A DNA stretch of 64,000 nucleotides from Rhytidiadelphus loreus (GCA_947034895.1 OX344763.1:6450501-6514500), one strand, 5' to 3'. Shown: positions 52,079 to 64,000, numbered from the stretch's first letter. A program made the numbers and translations. Notes: generated from the sequence alone by a model not told the origin.

Positions 52079-55000
52079 TCACGCAGTCACATCCAAAGAA
52101 TCCAACAGACCCCAATGTTGCCACACAGGCACAAGCGAGTTGGCTGTGATCATGCCCGACGCTGCTACTGCAGGGACTCCAATGCCCGGCATGGTGCTGT
52201 CTCCGCAGCACAGGAGGCCGGGAATTTCACTCGACGCCCCTGGAAATGACGCCTTCCCCGCTCGGATAGCAGGGCCATATGTGCCTTCCGACCGACGCAA
52301 GTAGCGCTCGTGGGTCAACGGGGTTCCCACGAGCTTCAACTTCACTCTGTCTCTTATATCTGGAATCACCTTCTCCAGAGTCTGCCATAACACCTGTCAC
52401 ATGGCCAACACAAAGAAGATTGGAATACAGGAAGCCGGCCACATTCGGGGGAGTCGCAGCTACTCTCTCAAGCATTTCATCATTCTCAATTAATTTTATA
52501 CGATACGTGATGCTCCATGACTTTTAGAGTTTGAGGACTCATTGGGCATCGGGCCCTTGCATTCCAAACCCTAAGATTAATCAAGAATAGGGTCTGTCAA
52601 AACTAGCTGCCCAAACTGGCCTCCAAAAGAAGTGAATGTCAGAATCTCGATCCAAAACTCAACGAGAAGGCTAGAACTTTAGAGAACTTTAGAAAAAAAT
52701 TGCATCGTGCCCAAATTGATAACAAACCTTCAGATTGCAAAGCAGGAATCTTGAGGCCTGACACTCCCTAATGATAAAATGTTTAGTGAAGTTACTGTGA
52801 CTCTGTATTGAAGGCCACATTAAACGATTGAACTCCTAGCAAGTTGAAACATCTTAGATGCTCGTTTTGAGCTGTAAGATCCAGAGATATATTATGTGGG
52901 ATTACCTGTGACCTTTCCTCCTTCAAAGCTGCATACTCGGGACTCTTTCGATCCATTCCTTTCCAGATACTGTAAGGTTCATTGCCAGCTGTGTACGCAT
53001 GCACCACATGGCAGCCGGGCGGTGCTAAAGAGGGATCGAAAACGGTGGGGATTGAAGCTATACAAACATTCTGCGGCGCACCAACCCCGACCTTCCAGTC
53101 ACGCAGAGCAAAGTGATGACACTCCAAGTCCGATGGAAGACCAGATGCATCAATTCCCAAGTGAAGATGCATGAAACTATCTGTTTTTTCGGTGACATTG
53201 GCACGGTCGATGTAGCTTTGAGTGCTCGGCAAGGATCCTCTCGGTAGCAGCTTCGCTGTATCCCAAGTTGATGCGTTGGAGACCACTGCTTTCGCTGCTC
53301 GAATCGTGTATGGATTCTTCTTCGTGCCTCTTGTGGGTCGCACTCTAATACCTGACAACAAGGGCAGGAAACATTGATTTCAAAATGAGCTGATTCTGCA
53401 CAAGGCTCGTGTGGCAGTGATCCGAGCAATAGTGACTGTAGGACAATGAGAATCTTATGCCTTATCCTCTAGGACCACGAAGCCCAATCGGGACTCATGT
53501 TCATTATTGGTAGTATTGAGTAGGTCAGATGAGGACTTTCTTTTGCCCAATTTCGTTCATTTTCTCAACATCACATACAATGTTCTAGTGATATACTCCC
53601 TCCGTCCAGAAATAAGTGTCCACTTTGGATCTCATGCTTTTAAGGCTGTTTTGAGTAGGTCATATGAAGGCTTTTTTGTGTCCAATTTGATTTATGTTGC
53701 AATGAACATATGCAATTATCTTCATTAGTTCTGGTGATATAAAATTTGGGACCATTCATAATTATGCTTTTCACAATATTATCAATGAAATTGGTTCAAA
53801 CGTTTTCAACAAACTGTGGACACTTATTTCTGGACGGAGGGAGTAAAACTTTTCCCCATTCGCATTACAATTTCCACAATATGATTCACCGGAATGGTCA
53901 TTTAAAAACCCTAAATCCTTGGTCATTTAGGGGATAAAAAGGTGATACTGACCTACAGCACGCCCTCCTTCTAGTATGATTTCTTCAACGTGAGTGTTAA
54001 GCAGCAAGCGACCACCGTGCTTTTCCAAGCCTCGAACAAGGGCGGCGATGATGCTGCCTCCTCCTCCGAGGGGGTAATCGATGGAACCACCCTCACGGTG
54101 TCGCTCTTGAAACATGGTCGCCATTTCAGCTGTAATCGTACTGCACACATCCAAGTTCCATACATTGCTCTTTCCATCAATTCTTCCATTGCTATTCCCT
54201 ACCTGTAGATTCCACAGACATGTTTCTACAAAAATGCCTGAAATAAAAGGTTCTTCTGCTAGGCTTGCATATATGAAAGAGAAACATAATATATTGTGAG
54301 TACGCCAATCACCGCACGACGCCCCCAAGGACCGCACACATTCCGCAAGGAGAATGCTTGCCCAACGACCACACGCCGTGCGGTCGAGGATATGCAAATA
54401 AATACACAAATCTCATCTTATTGCCAACTAATCTACCGAAACTCATGATACATATAATAATGGTACGATCCATTTTCAACAAGGTAGCCAACACAATCAA
54501 GTATCACCGCAAGAAATTTGGAATATATTATTTTTGAGTTTTATCAGAGGATGTGCACACGATAAAGTTAGTGAGTGCGGTCAATGGGATATCCACCATA
54601 CCTGTCCGCTAAGAGGCCACTGAGTACAAAGCATTCCAGGTCAATCAGCCGTTTGAGAAATGGATCTTTCACAACCTGCAGAAATCAATGCAGCATCCCA
54701 GAATCAGTACCAGTTCAATAGCTTCCAAAGTGTCCCAGGTAAAGCACAGCAGCAACCATTTCGGATCTCATTTTAAATCGCTTAAGTCACGGCAGAGTTC
54801 GCATAAGGAGAGCACTGACCTGGTTGACGACATGCGAGAAGGGTGAAAGCAAGTCTTTGGTCGCCGACAAGTAAGGCCAAAGCTGTGGAAGAAATCTACC
54901 AGCAGTGAAAACAACTGCAGGGTCAGGCCGTAAAGCCGCAGCAGGAAGAGACATAGCGGCTCCAGCCAAGGGCTTCATTTTTTCTTCCAATTCTCGCCAT

Positions 55001-56107
55001 TCTGAAGCGGCCCTCGCCCCTCCTACTCTCCGAATTTCGGCTTCATACGCCTTCCTGTCAGCTGTAAACTTGAAGATGCCCTCTGGCAAGTACCCGATCC
55101 AGTTCTTGTATTGCACACATTCCACATTCTCTCCTATGGCATCAAGAACCTGCACATCGCCCAAGATTCAAAACAAAGTAAGATAGAGGCTCCATGGACC
55201 GTACAGGTGTGCTTTGAATTGTACTAATTGTGAAAATACTTGATGTATTGATTTTTAATTTTTACAATTGTTTTGTAGCTTAATACAAAAGAATCGTGCA
55301 AAATTTTAGATGATGCAAGTTTCTAGATTGTTGCAGGGAAAGGTTCAAAGTTCACTTGTATGGTGAATAGAACCTCTCCGTTACTGTATGGTGAATGGAG
55401 ACCTTACATTACCTTCAAAACGTTAAACTACCGAGGAAACCCAAATCCCTAAACTCCTAAAAGACAACGTCTCAAAATACCCAGGTCGATTTATCATATT
55501 CTGCAAAATCAACAATTCAGATAGGACCAAATTTTGTAACACCAGAAGCAGTGAAGAAATGAAACAAAATTGGAAACAAGAGAATCCCTAAAAAGAGAGT
55601 CCCAATCAAATGTAAACAACAAATGGAGGCCCAATCAATTTGCGGCACCTGCTTGAGGGGGTTGATGGAAGGCTTGATGGACAGTCCGGCGTGAAACGAA
55701 GGTCCCGAATCGAACTGAAACCCTTGGCGCTCAAACGCATGCCCTGCTCCTCCAGCAATGTCATGGCTTTCACACACCACCACCTTGTACCCGTACTTCG
55801 CAAGGAGCGCTGCACAGCACAAGCCTCCAATGCCAGCTCCGATCACAACCACATCCGCCTTGGTAATATTGGACCTATCATCAATCTTGGTGGCCGCTGG
55901 GGTGGAAATTTCATTGTCGCTACTCACTGCCGCCCTAATCATGCTCAAGCTGCGAGTTCTCGTTCTCGTTCTCGTTCTCACTCCTTGTAAAGTACAGAGC
56001 TTGAAACCTCGGGATCCGCCATGAGAATGTGCTTCATTGTTGGAATTGAATTGGGAGTGAAGAGGGCCTGTGGATTGATGAGCAGATGCCACTGCTTGCA
56101 TTGCCAT
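52079..56107 (-). CDS. Plastid-type FAD oxidoreductase, carotenoid isomerase-like (phytoene desaturase/CRTISO superfamily)
   Basis: Related to CRTISO and most like the plant FAD/NAD(P)-binding oxidoreductase family typified by Arabidopsis At1g57770; substrate unknown, carotenoid or another polyene inferred. Exons in gene order: 56,107-55,649; 55,149-54,820; 54,675-54,602; 54,140-53,953; 53,351-52,906; 52,393-52,079. All frames and GT/AG borders agree, giving 603 residues. An in-frame stop upstream (56,177-56,179) and ATG at 56,107 fix the start. Residues 1-80 are Ser/Thr/Arg-rich with few acidic residues and look like a transit peptide, including an Arg-Thr run (44-52) from a CGTTCT-type repeat. 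The Rossmann fold follows: VVVIGAGIGG (GxGxxG at 90-95) with E113 for the FAD ribose, then GGAGHAFERQGFQFDSGPS. The C-terminal flavin motif CCGDSTMPGIGVPAVAASG (about 562-580) is intact. CRTISO itself is less likely because of the exon pattern and block order. Intron 4 carries nested transposons. Confidence 0.9.
53464..53931. mobile_element. Degenerate TTAA-family element in intron 4 of the oxidoreductase gene
   Basis: The left end CCTCTAGGACCACGAAG after TTAT pairs with the right end TTGGTCATTTAGGGG before ATAA; each flank differs from TTAA by one base. Interior blocks (GAGTAGGTCATATGAAGGC, CTGGTGATATAAAA) recur in the element at 58,098-58,328. A Stowaway MITE is nested inside. It sits wholly in an intron, so it is presumably removed by splicing. 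Confidence 0.5.
53596..53843. mobile_element. Stowaway-type (Tc1/mariner) MITE
   Basis: This 248-bp unit has ends CTCCCTCCGTCCAGAAATAA and the exact complement. TA flanks both ends (53,594-53,595 and 53,844-53,845), and the shared end extends through GTGTCCAC. CTCCCTCCGTCC with a TA duplication is the standard signature of plant Stowaway MITEs. It is nested in the TTAA element of intron 4. Confidence 0.9.
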
Positions 56108-57390
56108 CTGTGAAACTCCCAATTGCCTCTCGAATTGAGGCAACAGTAGCAGCCTGAGATTGAGCTGCCCAGCGATTCACACGAGTAGCGCTGTGAATTT
56201 TGGGAATTGTGCATTGGTCTCGAGGATGGGAATTGTTGGAAAGATTGTGAGCTGAATGGCGACGCAGTTGAATAACGGCCGGTGGAAATCGGGAGGCTGA
56301 AAGTGCATGCACGACGATGCTCAGGATATGAAGTCAGTCGCTCCCAGAACTAAAGTCCTAAAGACTTTTTGGTGTACCTTTCACTTTCGCTTTTTTTGTT
56401 TTGCTTTAAGGGGCCATTCAACTGCATTGGTGACCGCTGTAGAAATTTATTGCCAAGTACTTTCGTATAACTTAGTAGCTTAACTGTTCAAGGTACTGTA
56501 CATAAGTTATTTCAAGGCATGTCGCTGAGTTTAGCATTTGCTGCTGCTTTCAGGCCTTCCGGCTTTCGTAGCTGCGGCACGCGGCAAGCCCTTTTGCTTC
56601 ATCTCATGAAGATTTAGTAAACGTGAACTTGCGGCAGGTGTGTGAAACTGGATTCTTTACTGCTCATACAGGAATTAGTAATGGGATCTCATCGTTTCTG
56701 TAATTTGGCCAGAAGTGCAGTCGGAAATCTAGCAATATTCGAGGTCGGCGATTGGTGGGGGCCTATCGCAGCTTTTGCAATCGGAGAATTTGAAAGAGAG
56801 GATTACAGGGCTTGGTCGGTTGGCAATTCTGAATCTTCAATTGAACGTCCCTTAGAAACTCTAATCAGGTTAGTTGAGGCGATTTTGCATATTGAGCGAA
56901 TTTAATCCTCACATTACTGTACTCTGTAGCTTGGCTAGCTAGGAGGTCGACGGCCTGCTGGATTAACTTTATAACCGAAATTGGGTTCAATTCACGATTT
57001 CTTTTGTCAAGGTTTGTCACTTTTCTTCAATGGCGAAGGTCAATTTGTACAGATCGCATTTAGTTGTACGCGGAACATAGCTTGTAGTCGCCGGAACCCT
57101 GTAAATAAGCCCTTGGTCGTCCCTGAGTGTCGATGGATTTTAGGGTTTAGGGGTTTAAGAGTGAGAGTTAGGGTTTATGAGTGAGGTTTCAGGGGGACTG
57201 CATTTGAGTGCCGGAGAAAACAATCGCCCTCTAGAGAATTCAAGCATCGTCGAGACGCAGAGATTTTTGGCAACAAATTGATTCATGGGCTGGATGTAGC
57301 CCCCCTAAACCCTAATCCCTAAAACCCTATATTACGGTTGCAGGTTTCTTGACGCACTTTCGACGTCCTGAAACATTCTCTGTATTTTCT
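56108..57390. promoter_or_regulatory. Shared upstream region between divergent oxidoreductase and UTP25 genes
   Basis: About 1.3 kb between the oxidoreductase start codon and the first UTP25 leader exon. It has no supported gene; the open frame 56,642-56,905 is unrecognised. Telo-box-like motifs lie at about 57,140-57,178 (TTTAGGGTTTAGGGG and TTAGGGTTT) and 57,302-57,332 (CCCCTAAACCCTAATCCCTA). One TGGGCT site-II-like motif is near 57,286. Telo-boxes next to TGGGCY elements are known plant promoter signals of ribosomal-protein and ribosome-biogenesis genes, which fits UTP25. Confidence 0.6.
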
Positions 57391-57689
57391 ATGGCTTCAC
57401 AGGTGACAGTTTTTTCAAGAAGTCCAGCTACAACTTTCACCTTGGATCTCTCAGGTGAGTATCTTGTTTTGGCATTACGAAAGTGAGATTTGCGTAATAG
57501 AACTTAATTTCGAATTACTGGTTAATGTACAAGGTGCTGTCTCTATTCAAATAAAACCATAATATTTAAAATCCTAAAGCGGCAACGGTGCACAATAGAA
57601 CAAGAATTTGATGACAGGAAACTGTTGATTTTGTTAATAGTCACCGCATTGTTGAGTGCTTGGCAGGTTTGGCTTCGAGGTCGAGATGA
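57391..57689 (+). other. Possible spliced upstream ORF in the UTP25 leader
   Basis: ATG at 57,391 opens a frame (MASQVTVFSRSP...) to a good GTGAGT donor after 57,454. A plausible acceptor (TTGGCAG) lies before 57,667. The spliced frame would read about 28 codons and stop at TGA 57,687-57,689, overlapping the UTP25 ATG as ATGA. It could be a regulatory upstream ORF or simply leader sequence. There is no transcript evidence. Confidence 0.35.
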
Positions 57690-60600
57690 AGAGGAAGCAA
57701 GGTTCCTCGGGCAGAGGTCGGGGCGGAGGCGGAGGAGGAAGAGGAAGAGGTAGAGGCCGGGGTGGGGGCAGACAAGGTGGTGGCAGAGGCGATCGTAGTA
57801 AACGCAGTCGAAATGCTTCAGATTATGAGTACCAACCTGGTACTTACAAAGTCTTACAACTTCATATACCCTAAACCCTAAACCCTAAACCCTAAAACTT
57901 CCTCGTTTTCATTGCGAGTGGAATTGACGAAGCTTTTTCAGTGATGCTTTCTTATCGTTTCTCCAATGCAAAGGTGCTAAGGAAGGGATGAAAATGCCAT
58001 TCTCTCATAGACGTAAGTTTAGGGACGGACTTAAGCGTGAGATCTAGTCTTAGGATTAAGAATTTGGGAACTGTGGACTGAAGCCTGCGATGATTAACAC
58101 CTAAAATGTCTAAAGAGGCCCATATTGAGCCTTGTGATTTTTTAGCACTTTTGAGTGGGTCGTATGGGGATTGTATTTGGTTCAAGTCTAATTAAACTTT
58201 TGAACAAGACATGCAATGCTCTTCACTGATCCCGGTGATATAAAAGTTGGCGCTGTCTGAATTATGTTCTCTCAATATGATCACTTAAATTGTCATTTTA
58301 AAATCATGAAATTCTCGGTCCTTTAGGGTTGGCGATGCTAAACCTTATGATTTGGCAGAAGTGAAGACGGCGCAGGTCACTGAGAGCAATGTTTCGAGCG
58401 AGGAGGAGGAAGAGGAGTACGAGGAACCAACCACTCATTATACCGCTTTGCTTCAAACCTTGCAAGCCACCAACGAAAATTTCGCCAAAGCTTACGCCCC
58501 ACGGTACTTACTGGACCTAAACCTGGTTATTATACAGGTTTGGAGGAAGCTTCTGGCCAGCTGTTATCTAGTTCCTAGATTTTGTTCATTTTGCAGCCTT
58601 CTGAAATATTTGATGCCAGGCGAAGGGAAGAACAAGGAGGTGGTGATAGCAGTGAAGATGATGATGATGAAGAAGCTGGAAGTGAACTAGAGGACGAGGA
58701 TGGGTTAGAATTGAAGAGTGAACTCGATGGAGGTAACTATTTTTGTTCCATTATTTCCACAAACAGTACACGTCAGCAGAGATTGATGTATTGTGCATGC
58801 TTGTGTAGTTTTCTTAGTTTTTTTGGCATCCTCAACATCCAAAAGGGTTAGATTGGAAGTTTCTTTAAACGGGTGCCTGTTCTTAGAATGTAAGGGTCAT
58901 CTTTCGAGTGTGTAGCTTTGTTGGGAATAAATTAGCAGTGTTCTTATGTTTGCATCGTCTTCACGAAAATTTTATGATGCTCTGCTGCGAAGCGTATGCC
59001 TAAACGCACCTATGCTTGTTTCTCATAAGTGGGTTGCAGGAAATTTTTTAATAGTGGAGATTATCTATCTCTGAAACCAGGAAACTGAATTGCTATGAGT
59101 CTTTTGATGATTCTGAGAATTTCTAACAGAGGCTGCTGTGGAGGATGCTGACGGAGAGGACGATGAGGAAGATGAGGATAACGAAGATGCGGAAGAAGGC
59201 TCTAGTTCCGAAAGTGAATGGGAAGAAGTAGTGGATGGTGAAGCAGTAGACACAGGAGAGGCAGAAGACGAGAAAACCGACGGAGACTCAGATTCAGAAA
59301 GACTGTCCAGTGAAGCAGACGCAGGGACCTGTGAAGAGTATGATGAAATTTTCCCTCCTCTTTTCATATTTCGTTTGTTTGTATATACATGTGAGTCAAC
59401 ATTCTGAGCGTTTGATTGTTTTTAAGTGGATAAGTTGGAAATGTGGACATTAATGGAACATAGGTTTCACATGGTTGGCATTGATGTCTTGGAATGCATG
59501 TATGTCTAAGGCGGCTTAGCTGTAGTCTTTATCTTACGCAGCGGTTATGTTTGCTTCAGCCCATTCAAGAACCACTTGGACTTGGAGCTTTCTGACTCAA
59601 GGGTAGCTGAATTAGTGGAGGGGAAGGCTAAGTTTAAGACTGAAGTTCATGCAGCAGGCCTGCCTACTGGAAGATGGCTCTCCAATATATCCACTTTACC
59701 TAAGGTGGTCACCTAAGCTTTGGACTCGAGTTGCTTTGAATGTGAGAAGCAATTTGTAATCAATCAACTTGTTACCTACTCACATCCTCTAGCATCCTGT
59801 TACGCCTGCAGGCAATTTGATTATTCTCGGAAGTCAATTCACCGCTTGATTGACATAAATTGCTGTGCAGGTGGAAAAGGACTTGGGCAATTGTTCTGTG
59901 AAAGAGCGACTTCTGAAACATTGGCAGGGGAAAACTGGTCATAAGCAATTTGGAGACTTCCACTCAGAGGGACAAGCTCAGTTTTTTGCCTTTTGTAAGT
60001 TATTCTTACTAGCCTGCACGTATTGCGGGGAAAACGAGTGCATGACGAATCACAGGAATGCTCGTCGCGCTCTAGGTTTTCATCGTGAAATAATTGGATG
60101 ATATTTCTCCGGAATGAAAACGTGACGGATTTTGTGACACCAGTCGTGACGGGGGTCGTGACACTGCGTACTTAATATAATAGATTAGTCAGTATGATAT
60201 TTCAGATTGTTTTGTCTCCTTGCTTGGGTGGTTGTATTTTTCACGATAGTGAGCTAACTGATGGCAGCCTTGCAGGCAACAATTATGAAGACATTCTGCT
60301 GACACAGAGATGTGGCCTTCATGGCACGGTGGCCTCAAACGAGGAACATCAGATCTATGTTGATGCATATGTATTACACGTTGTAAGTACTATCTGTAAC
60401 TGTATACATCTCCATTTTAGTCAGCTTCCATGAAGTGTTTGTTTGACCAGATGTAGGAAGTGTTGAGAGCAATGTTACTTTCTTATCATTTTTGGAACTT
60501 TGTATCTCTGTGGCATTATTGGATTACAAATCAAGCTGTTATTGATGCGCAGCTGAACCATGTCCTGAAGACAAGAGATCTTGTTACTAAAAACAATGAA

Positions 60601-63600
60601 AAGTTACAGCGTCAACAAACAGCGTCAAATGAGAATGGCAGGAAGGGTGCTGATTTCATTGACCCTCCTCGTGATCAGGGCTTTACTCGCCCAAAGGTAA
60701 TGAATGCATTTTCTCAATCTTTCCTCGCTGTAATTTTATTGTGTAGAACAATACCAGTCCCGATTATAGTTGTTTCACTATCTTGATATCTGGTTAAATT
60801 GTCTTATTGACTAGAGCTTGTACGGATCCAGTAAGATGTACGGGTTTCTTGTGGAAATTATGGGTTAATAGAACGGAAGATTTTTACGGAAGATTTTTTG
60901 GTCACAGAATTCTTTGTTCTGGGAAGAACTTAGAAAAAATATTCCTATTTCTGAAATAGGCGTTATTCGTGACAGGTGCTCGTTATGTTGCCTTTGCGAA
61001 GCACTGCACTGAAATTTGTGAAGAAGTTGATTGAATTGGCACCAAAATCACAAACAGTGAGTACTATGTTTCGCCAAATTTCGCCTCCGATGGTCCAGTT
61101 TACTTTTGTTCTCACAATGCATGCATTCATGCAATGATTTTGGCTGTGTCAACCATTTAGGGCTTGTGTAGTGTCTTGAGATGTGGGTCTCCACACTGGC
61201 AGGTCGATGTTGAACACAAAGCCCGGTTCTTTGATGACTTCGGAGCGGAAGATGAGGACGATGATGGCGACGAAGGAGAACAGGAAGACAGTAACGGATA
61301 TAAAGGTGGAAAACCAGCAGATTTTAAGGCCCTTTTCAGCGGCAACAATGATGATCACTTCCGTATAGGTATCAAATTTACAAGGTAGGCGCTCTCTTTG
61401 TAACTGATGTTGGTGGTGTGGCTCTACATGTGTTATCTGTGACATGTTTTTTCTGAAGAAGATACCTTCACCACTCTTTCCAGCAGCGATTCCATCTTGA
61501 AAATAAAGTATGCAGTGGATAATGCAGTTTTATTGGTTTTGTTATCACTATTGTCACAATTTTGCACTGTCTTTCGCGTTTCATTTTGTTTCTAGTATTG
61601 CGAAGCATTGTCAAGAAGAATCAACCTTTGAACTGATACCTGTCCCCTCAGAAAGAGCATCAAGCTTTACAGTGATTTTTACTCGTCTGACATCATTGTC
61701 GCTTCGCCCCTTGGCCTCATCACGGTATGATTTTTTGGCACCTCCTTGTACACTAACTTGACCCTTATTCTCTGGTAGGTAATGGCACCATCTGTGCATA
61801 GAATTGTATTTAATTGTCATTTATCGTCACTTTGAATATCTTTTGCATGCGGGAATGCAAATTCAGGGATGATGGCAATGGTCAGTGTTCTTGTTCACAA
61901 TCTCAGTACAGTTTAATAAATTAATCTGCCCAGTATCTGACATTTATGGCGTTCTTCAACAGCAAATCGGTGAAGCAGAAACTGCCAAGAAAGATAACAA
62001 TAAGGACGTTGATTTTCTCTCCTCAATTGAGGTAAATTAATAACCAATGCATCGTTTCTTCTGATTCAACTCGTGGGACTACTTTGCCTAGTTAGAGATT
62101 CATATGGATTGGTTAAGAATAAATTTATCTGTACCTGATGTGACTTCATATTGTTATGTCATGACGTTCATGACGTTTAACGTGTATTCATACTACTGCA
62201 GATTGTTGTGATGGACTACACCGATGTAATTTGGATGCAGGTATGTTCTTGTAAAGTCGTTCTAAGTCATGCGATCATCTATTACTTGAAACAGGAGTAT
62301 GAATATGAACACGGAGTATGGTTCTGAGTTTCTTCGAAGCACAGGGACTAGGACTAGTGGTCCCTGTGAACAAGTACCATGCTCAAACCCTTCGGGGATG
62401 AATCTGATTTCTGAGATATGTGGTTTATCTTGTGATTTGAGAAAGGGAAGCAATGTGATGCTTTGCCCTCCTGGTTTTCTTATCATGCCTATTCTTGAGA
62501 GATCTGCAGAATTGGCAGCATGTGTTGACTTTGTTTGATCACCTCAATCGGATACCCCAATCGCAGCATGGCACCGATTTTATGCGTATCAGAGAATGGT
62601 GAGTCCCATTTTGTACTTGCCATGCTTTAACCCTTAATCACACAGCACTGAAGAGAATTTTTTTGATATAGTTTGATTCATTAATCTCTCCGAAGTTGTA
62701 ATTGTCGTGATCGGTGGTTTTTGATAGTGAAATTGGTTAAAAATTGTGAAATAAAACCGATAGTTGAAAGTGAAGTTGTTGGATGATAGCGACCAAATCT
62801 GGTCACGGGCGTGTGGGGGTTAATTGTTTGGCACCCCGGCGTTCATAGGTGATTTAGGGGTGCCCCACTGAAATATTTCAGGACTTGCTTAACTTCTCCA
62901 CATTTGTTTATGGTCCAGTTCCTGAATTTGAAGTAACGAATGAGTTGACTGTTACTTATTGTATGATAACCCTTGTATGATGATTGTAGGTGTTTAAATG
63001 GGCATTCGAAACATTTTCGCCAGACCTTGATCCTATCAACCTTCCCTGATGCCAGTATGAGTTCTCAAACTTATGTTGACTACCATGGATTGACTCTCAT
63101 AACTGAGTTTGTTTTGTTTGTTTTGTTTTATGTTAAAGTTTTACTCTGCTTCGGTATTGTCATTACAGTCTTTGATTCGACTTCCTAGTTCCTTGATTTT
63201 TGATTCTTGATTTTAAAGTGAGCAAAGAATCGAACTCGAGACGTTGAGACGTGTCTTTAAAACTAGTGGTTGATGTCTTCTTGCAGAAATCAATGCATTT
63301 TTTCATCGTAGTTGTGTCAATCATTCTGGCAAGGTATGATGAGAGTTGGAAAGACTCTCGATTCGGTACAACTTATAGCGTATTCTCATTTTGAATTGTA
63401 ATCCCTCGTGTAGAATGTTGGTAAGACTGGAAAACAACAACATCAATTATTTATTATGCTTGTATGAGCCAATAGTTTTTTCTTATAAATTTTTTATTAA
63501 AAAGACCCAAAAGTTGGGTAGCTTGTCCCATGATATATGTATTAAAAATACTCATATATGCTGAAACACGTAGCGTATGGAATACATTGTGCAGGTTAAG

Positions 63601-63884
63601 CTTAAAACTGAGTACCCAGGGGTGCTTTCAAAAGTAATGTTGAAAATTCGTCAGGTTTACTTCTCATCTACTTACTACACCCCTCACTTAGTGCTCTGCG
63701 AAGGCCTTCTTTGACAATTTGAACTTCTGTGAAGGTCACCCAGTAAATGAGATCAATAATTTGTATTGGAATGTGCGTTTGATCAGCTCTTATCATCTGA
63801 TTCTGGTGTCAGGTCTACGAAAGGATCGACTGTAAGGCCATTACAGAAGTGTATGATGCCCGTTTTGATCATTTCACCAAGCAG
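57686..63884 (+). CDS. UTP25: UTP25 (digestive organ expansion factor homologue), U3 snoRNA-associated; 3' end outside window
   Basis: A nucleolar protein of the small-subunit processome, needed for early 18S rRNA cleavage. Exons: 57,686-57,839; 58,359-58,503; 58,620-58,732; 59,130-59,337; 59,560-59,704; 59,871-59,994; 60,276-60,382; 60,553-60,696; 60,976-61,056; 61,203-61,384; 61,652-61,724; 61,963-62,031; 62,202-62,240; 62,510-62,598; 62,990-63,054; 63,287-63,333; 63,595-63,654; 63,813-63,884. All phases agree, giving 639 residues so far; the family is about 720-760, so the C-terminus is missing. Order: Gly/Arg-rich N-terminus (residues 6-38), acidic Asp/Glu tracts (about 60-215), then the conserved domain with [77 protein letters not shown] and [20 protein letters not shown]. 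The domain is a degenerate DEAD-box fold without the catalytic motifs, as is normal in the family. Acceptor choices for exons 2 and 3 were set by frame and family resemblance. Confidence 0.92.
57868..57897. repeat. Interstitial telomere-type array (CCCTAAA, 4 units) in UTP25 intron 1
   Basis: Four head-to-tail CCCTAAA units stand 28 bases downstream of the exon 1 end. The same heptamer builds most plant telomeres. In 5' introns and promoters of translation-related genes it functions as telo-box; here it complements the telo-like motifs further upstream. Confidence 0.9.
58098..58328. mobile_element. TTAA-family MITE in UTP25 intron 1
   Basis: Left TTAA (58,094-58,097) followed by CACCTAAAATGTCTAAAGAGG; right CTCGGTCCTTTAGGG followed by TTGG, a degraded TTAA. 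The interior shares GAGTGGGTCGTATGGGG and GGTGATATAAAA with the copy at 53,464-53,931. The right end lies only 30 bp before the exon 2 acceptor. Its own TTTAG|GG would be out of frame as a splice site. Confidence 0.5.
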
Positions 63885-64000
63885 GTATTGTTCACTACTG
63901 TCTCATCATGCCTACGGATTTTATTATTGTGGTTTATGCATGCAAATTTTAAGGTCTACATCTTCTTTCGACATCAGCTCACCATATACTCTCGGTATTC

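Noticed and set aside
59065..59367. Serine-rich minus-strand open frame
   Set aside because: It is the complement of the acidic Asp/Glu tract of UTP25.

Overview
This is nuclear DNA of a land plant. The genes have many short introns with GT/AG borders. Two gene families are plant-specific in form (a WW-domain DEAD-box helicase and an HEC/IND-type bHLH factor), one product looks plastid-targeted, and telomere-type AAACCCTA boxes flank a ribosome-biogenesis gene. The transposon types are plant-like. The divergence of the proteins and the intron style suggest a seed-free lineage (lycophyte, fern or bryophyte), but that is inference and I cannot name the species.

Layout. Positions 1-10.9 kb are AT-rich and filled with short decayed repeats and MITEs. 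At 10,986-16,835 lies a nearly whole two-gene PIF/Harbinger transposon, bounded by TAA target duplications and inverted ends. Its transposase gene is broken by stops, frame changes and a Mutator-like MITE, while its MYB/SANT-like partner ORF on the other strand is intact. Positions 16.8-24 kb hold more decayed elements, including a 3.1-kb element with ~290-bp inverted arms. A three-exon bHLH gene (HEC/IND subfamily) occupies 27,545-29,230 (+). Positions 29.2-47.4 kb form a gene desert with nested MITEs, an (AT)n microsatellite and hairpin elements.

The right end is gene-dense. It holds a DRH1-type DEAD-box RNA helicase (47,437-50,668, +, seven exons), a plastid-type carotenoid-isomerase-like FAD oxidoreductase (52,079-56,107, -, six exons), and UTP25, a nucleolar 18S-rRNA processing factor (57,686 to the window edge, +, eighteen exons visible, 3' end missing). 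The last two genes are head to head over about 1.6 kb. The helicase and UTP25 both act in RNA metabolism, but nothing shows that the four genes form one pathway.

The most unusual signal is a family of non-autonomous elements with ends CCCCTAAA...TTTAGGGG and TTAA on both sides. This architecture resembles piggyBac, which is not a usual component of plant genomes. At least four copies keep TTAA at both edges. Other MITE classes (CACTA, Mutator-like, Stowaway) are inserted inside these elements. I saw no bacterial-type system, CRISPR array, rRNA or tRNA gene.
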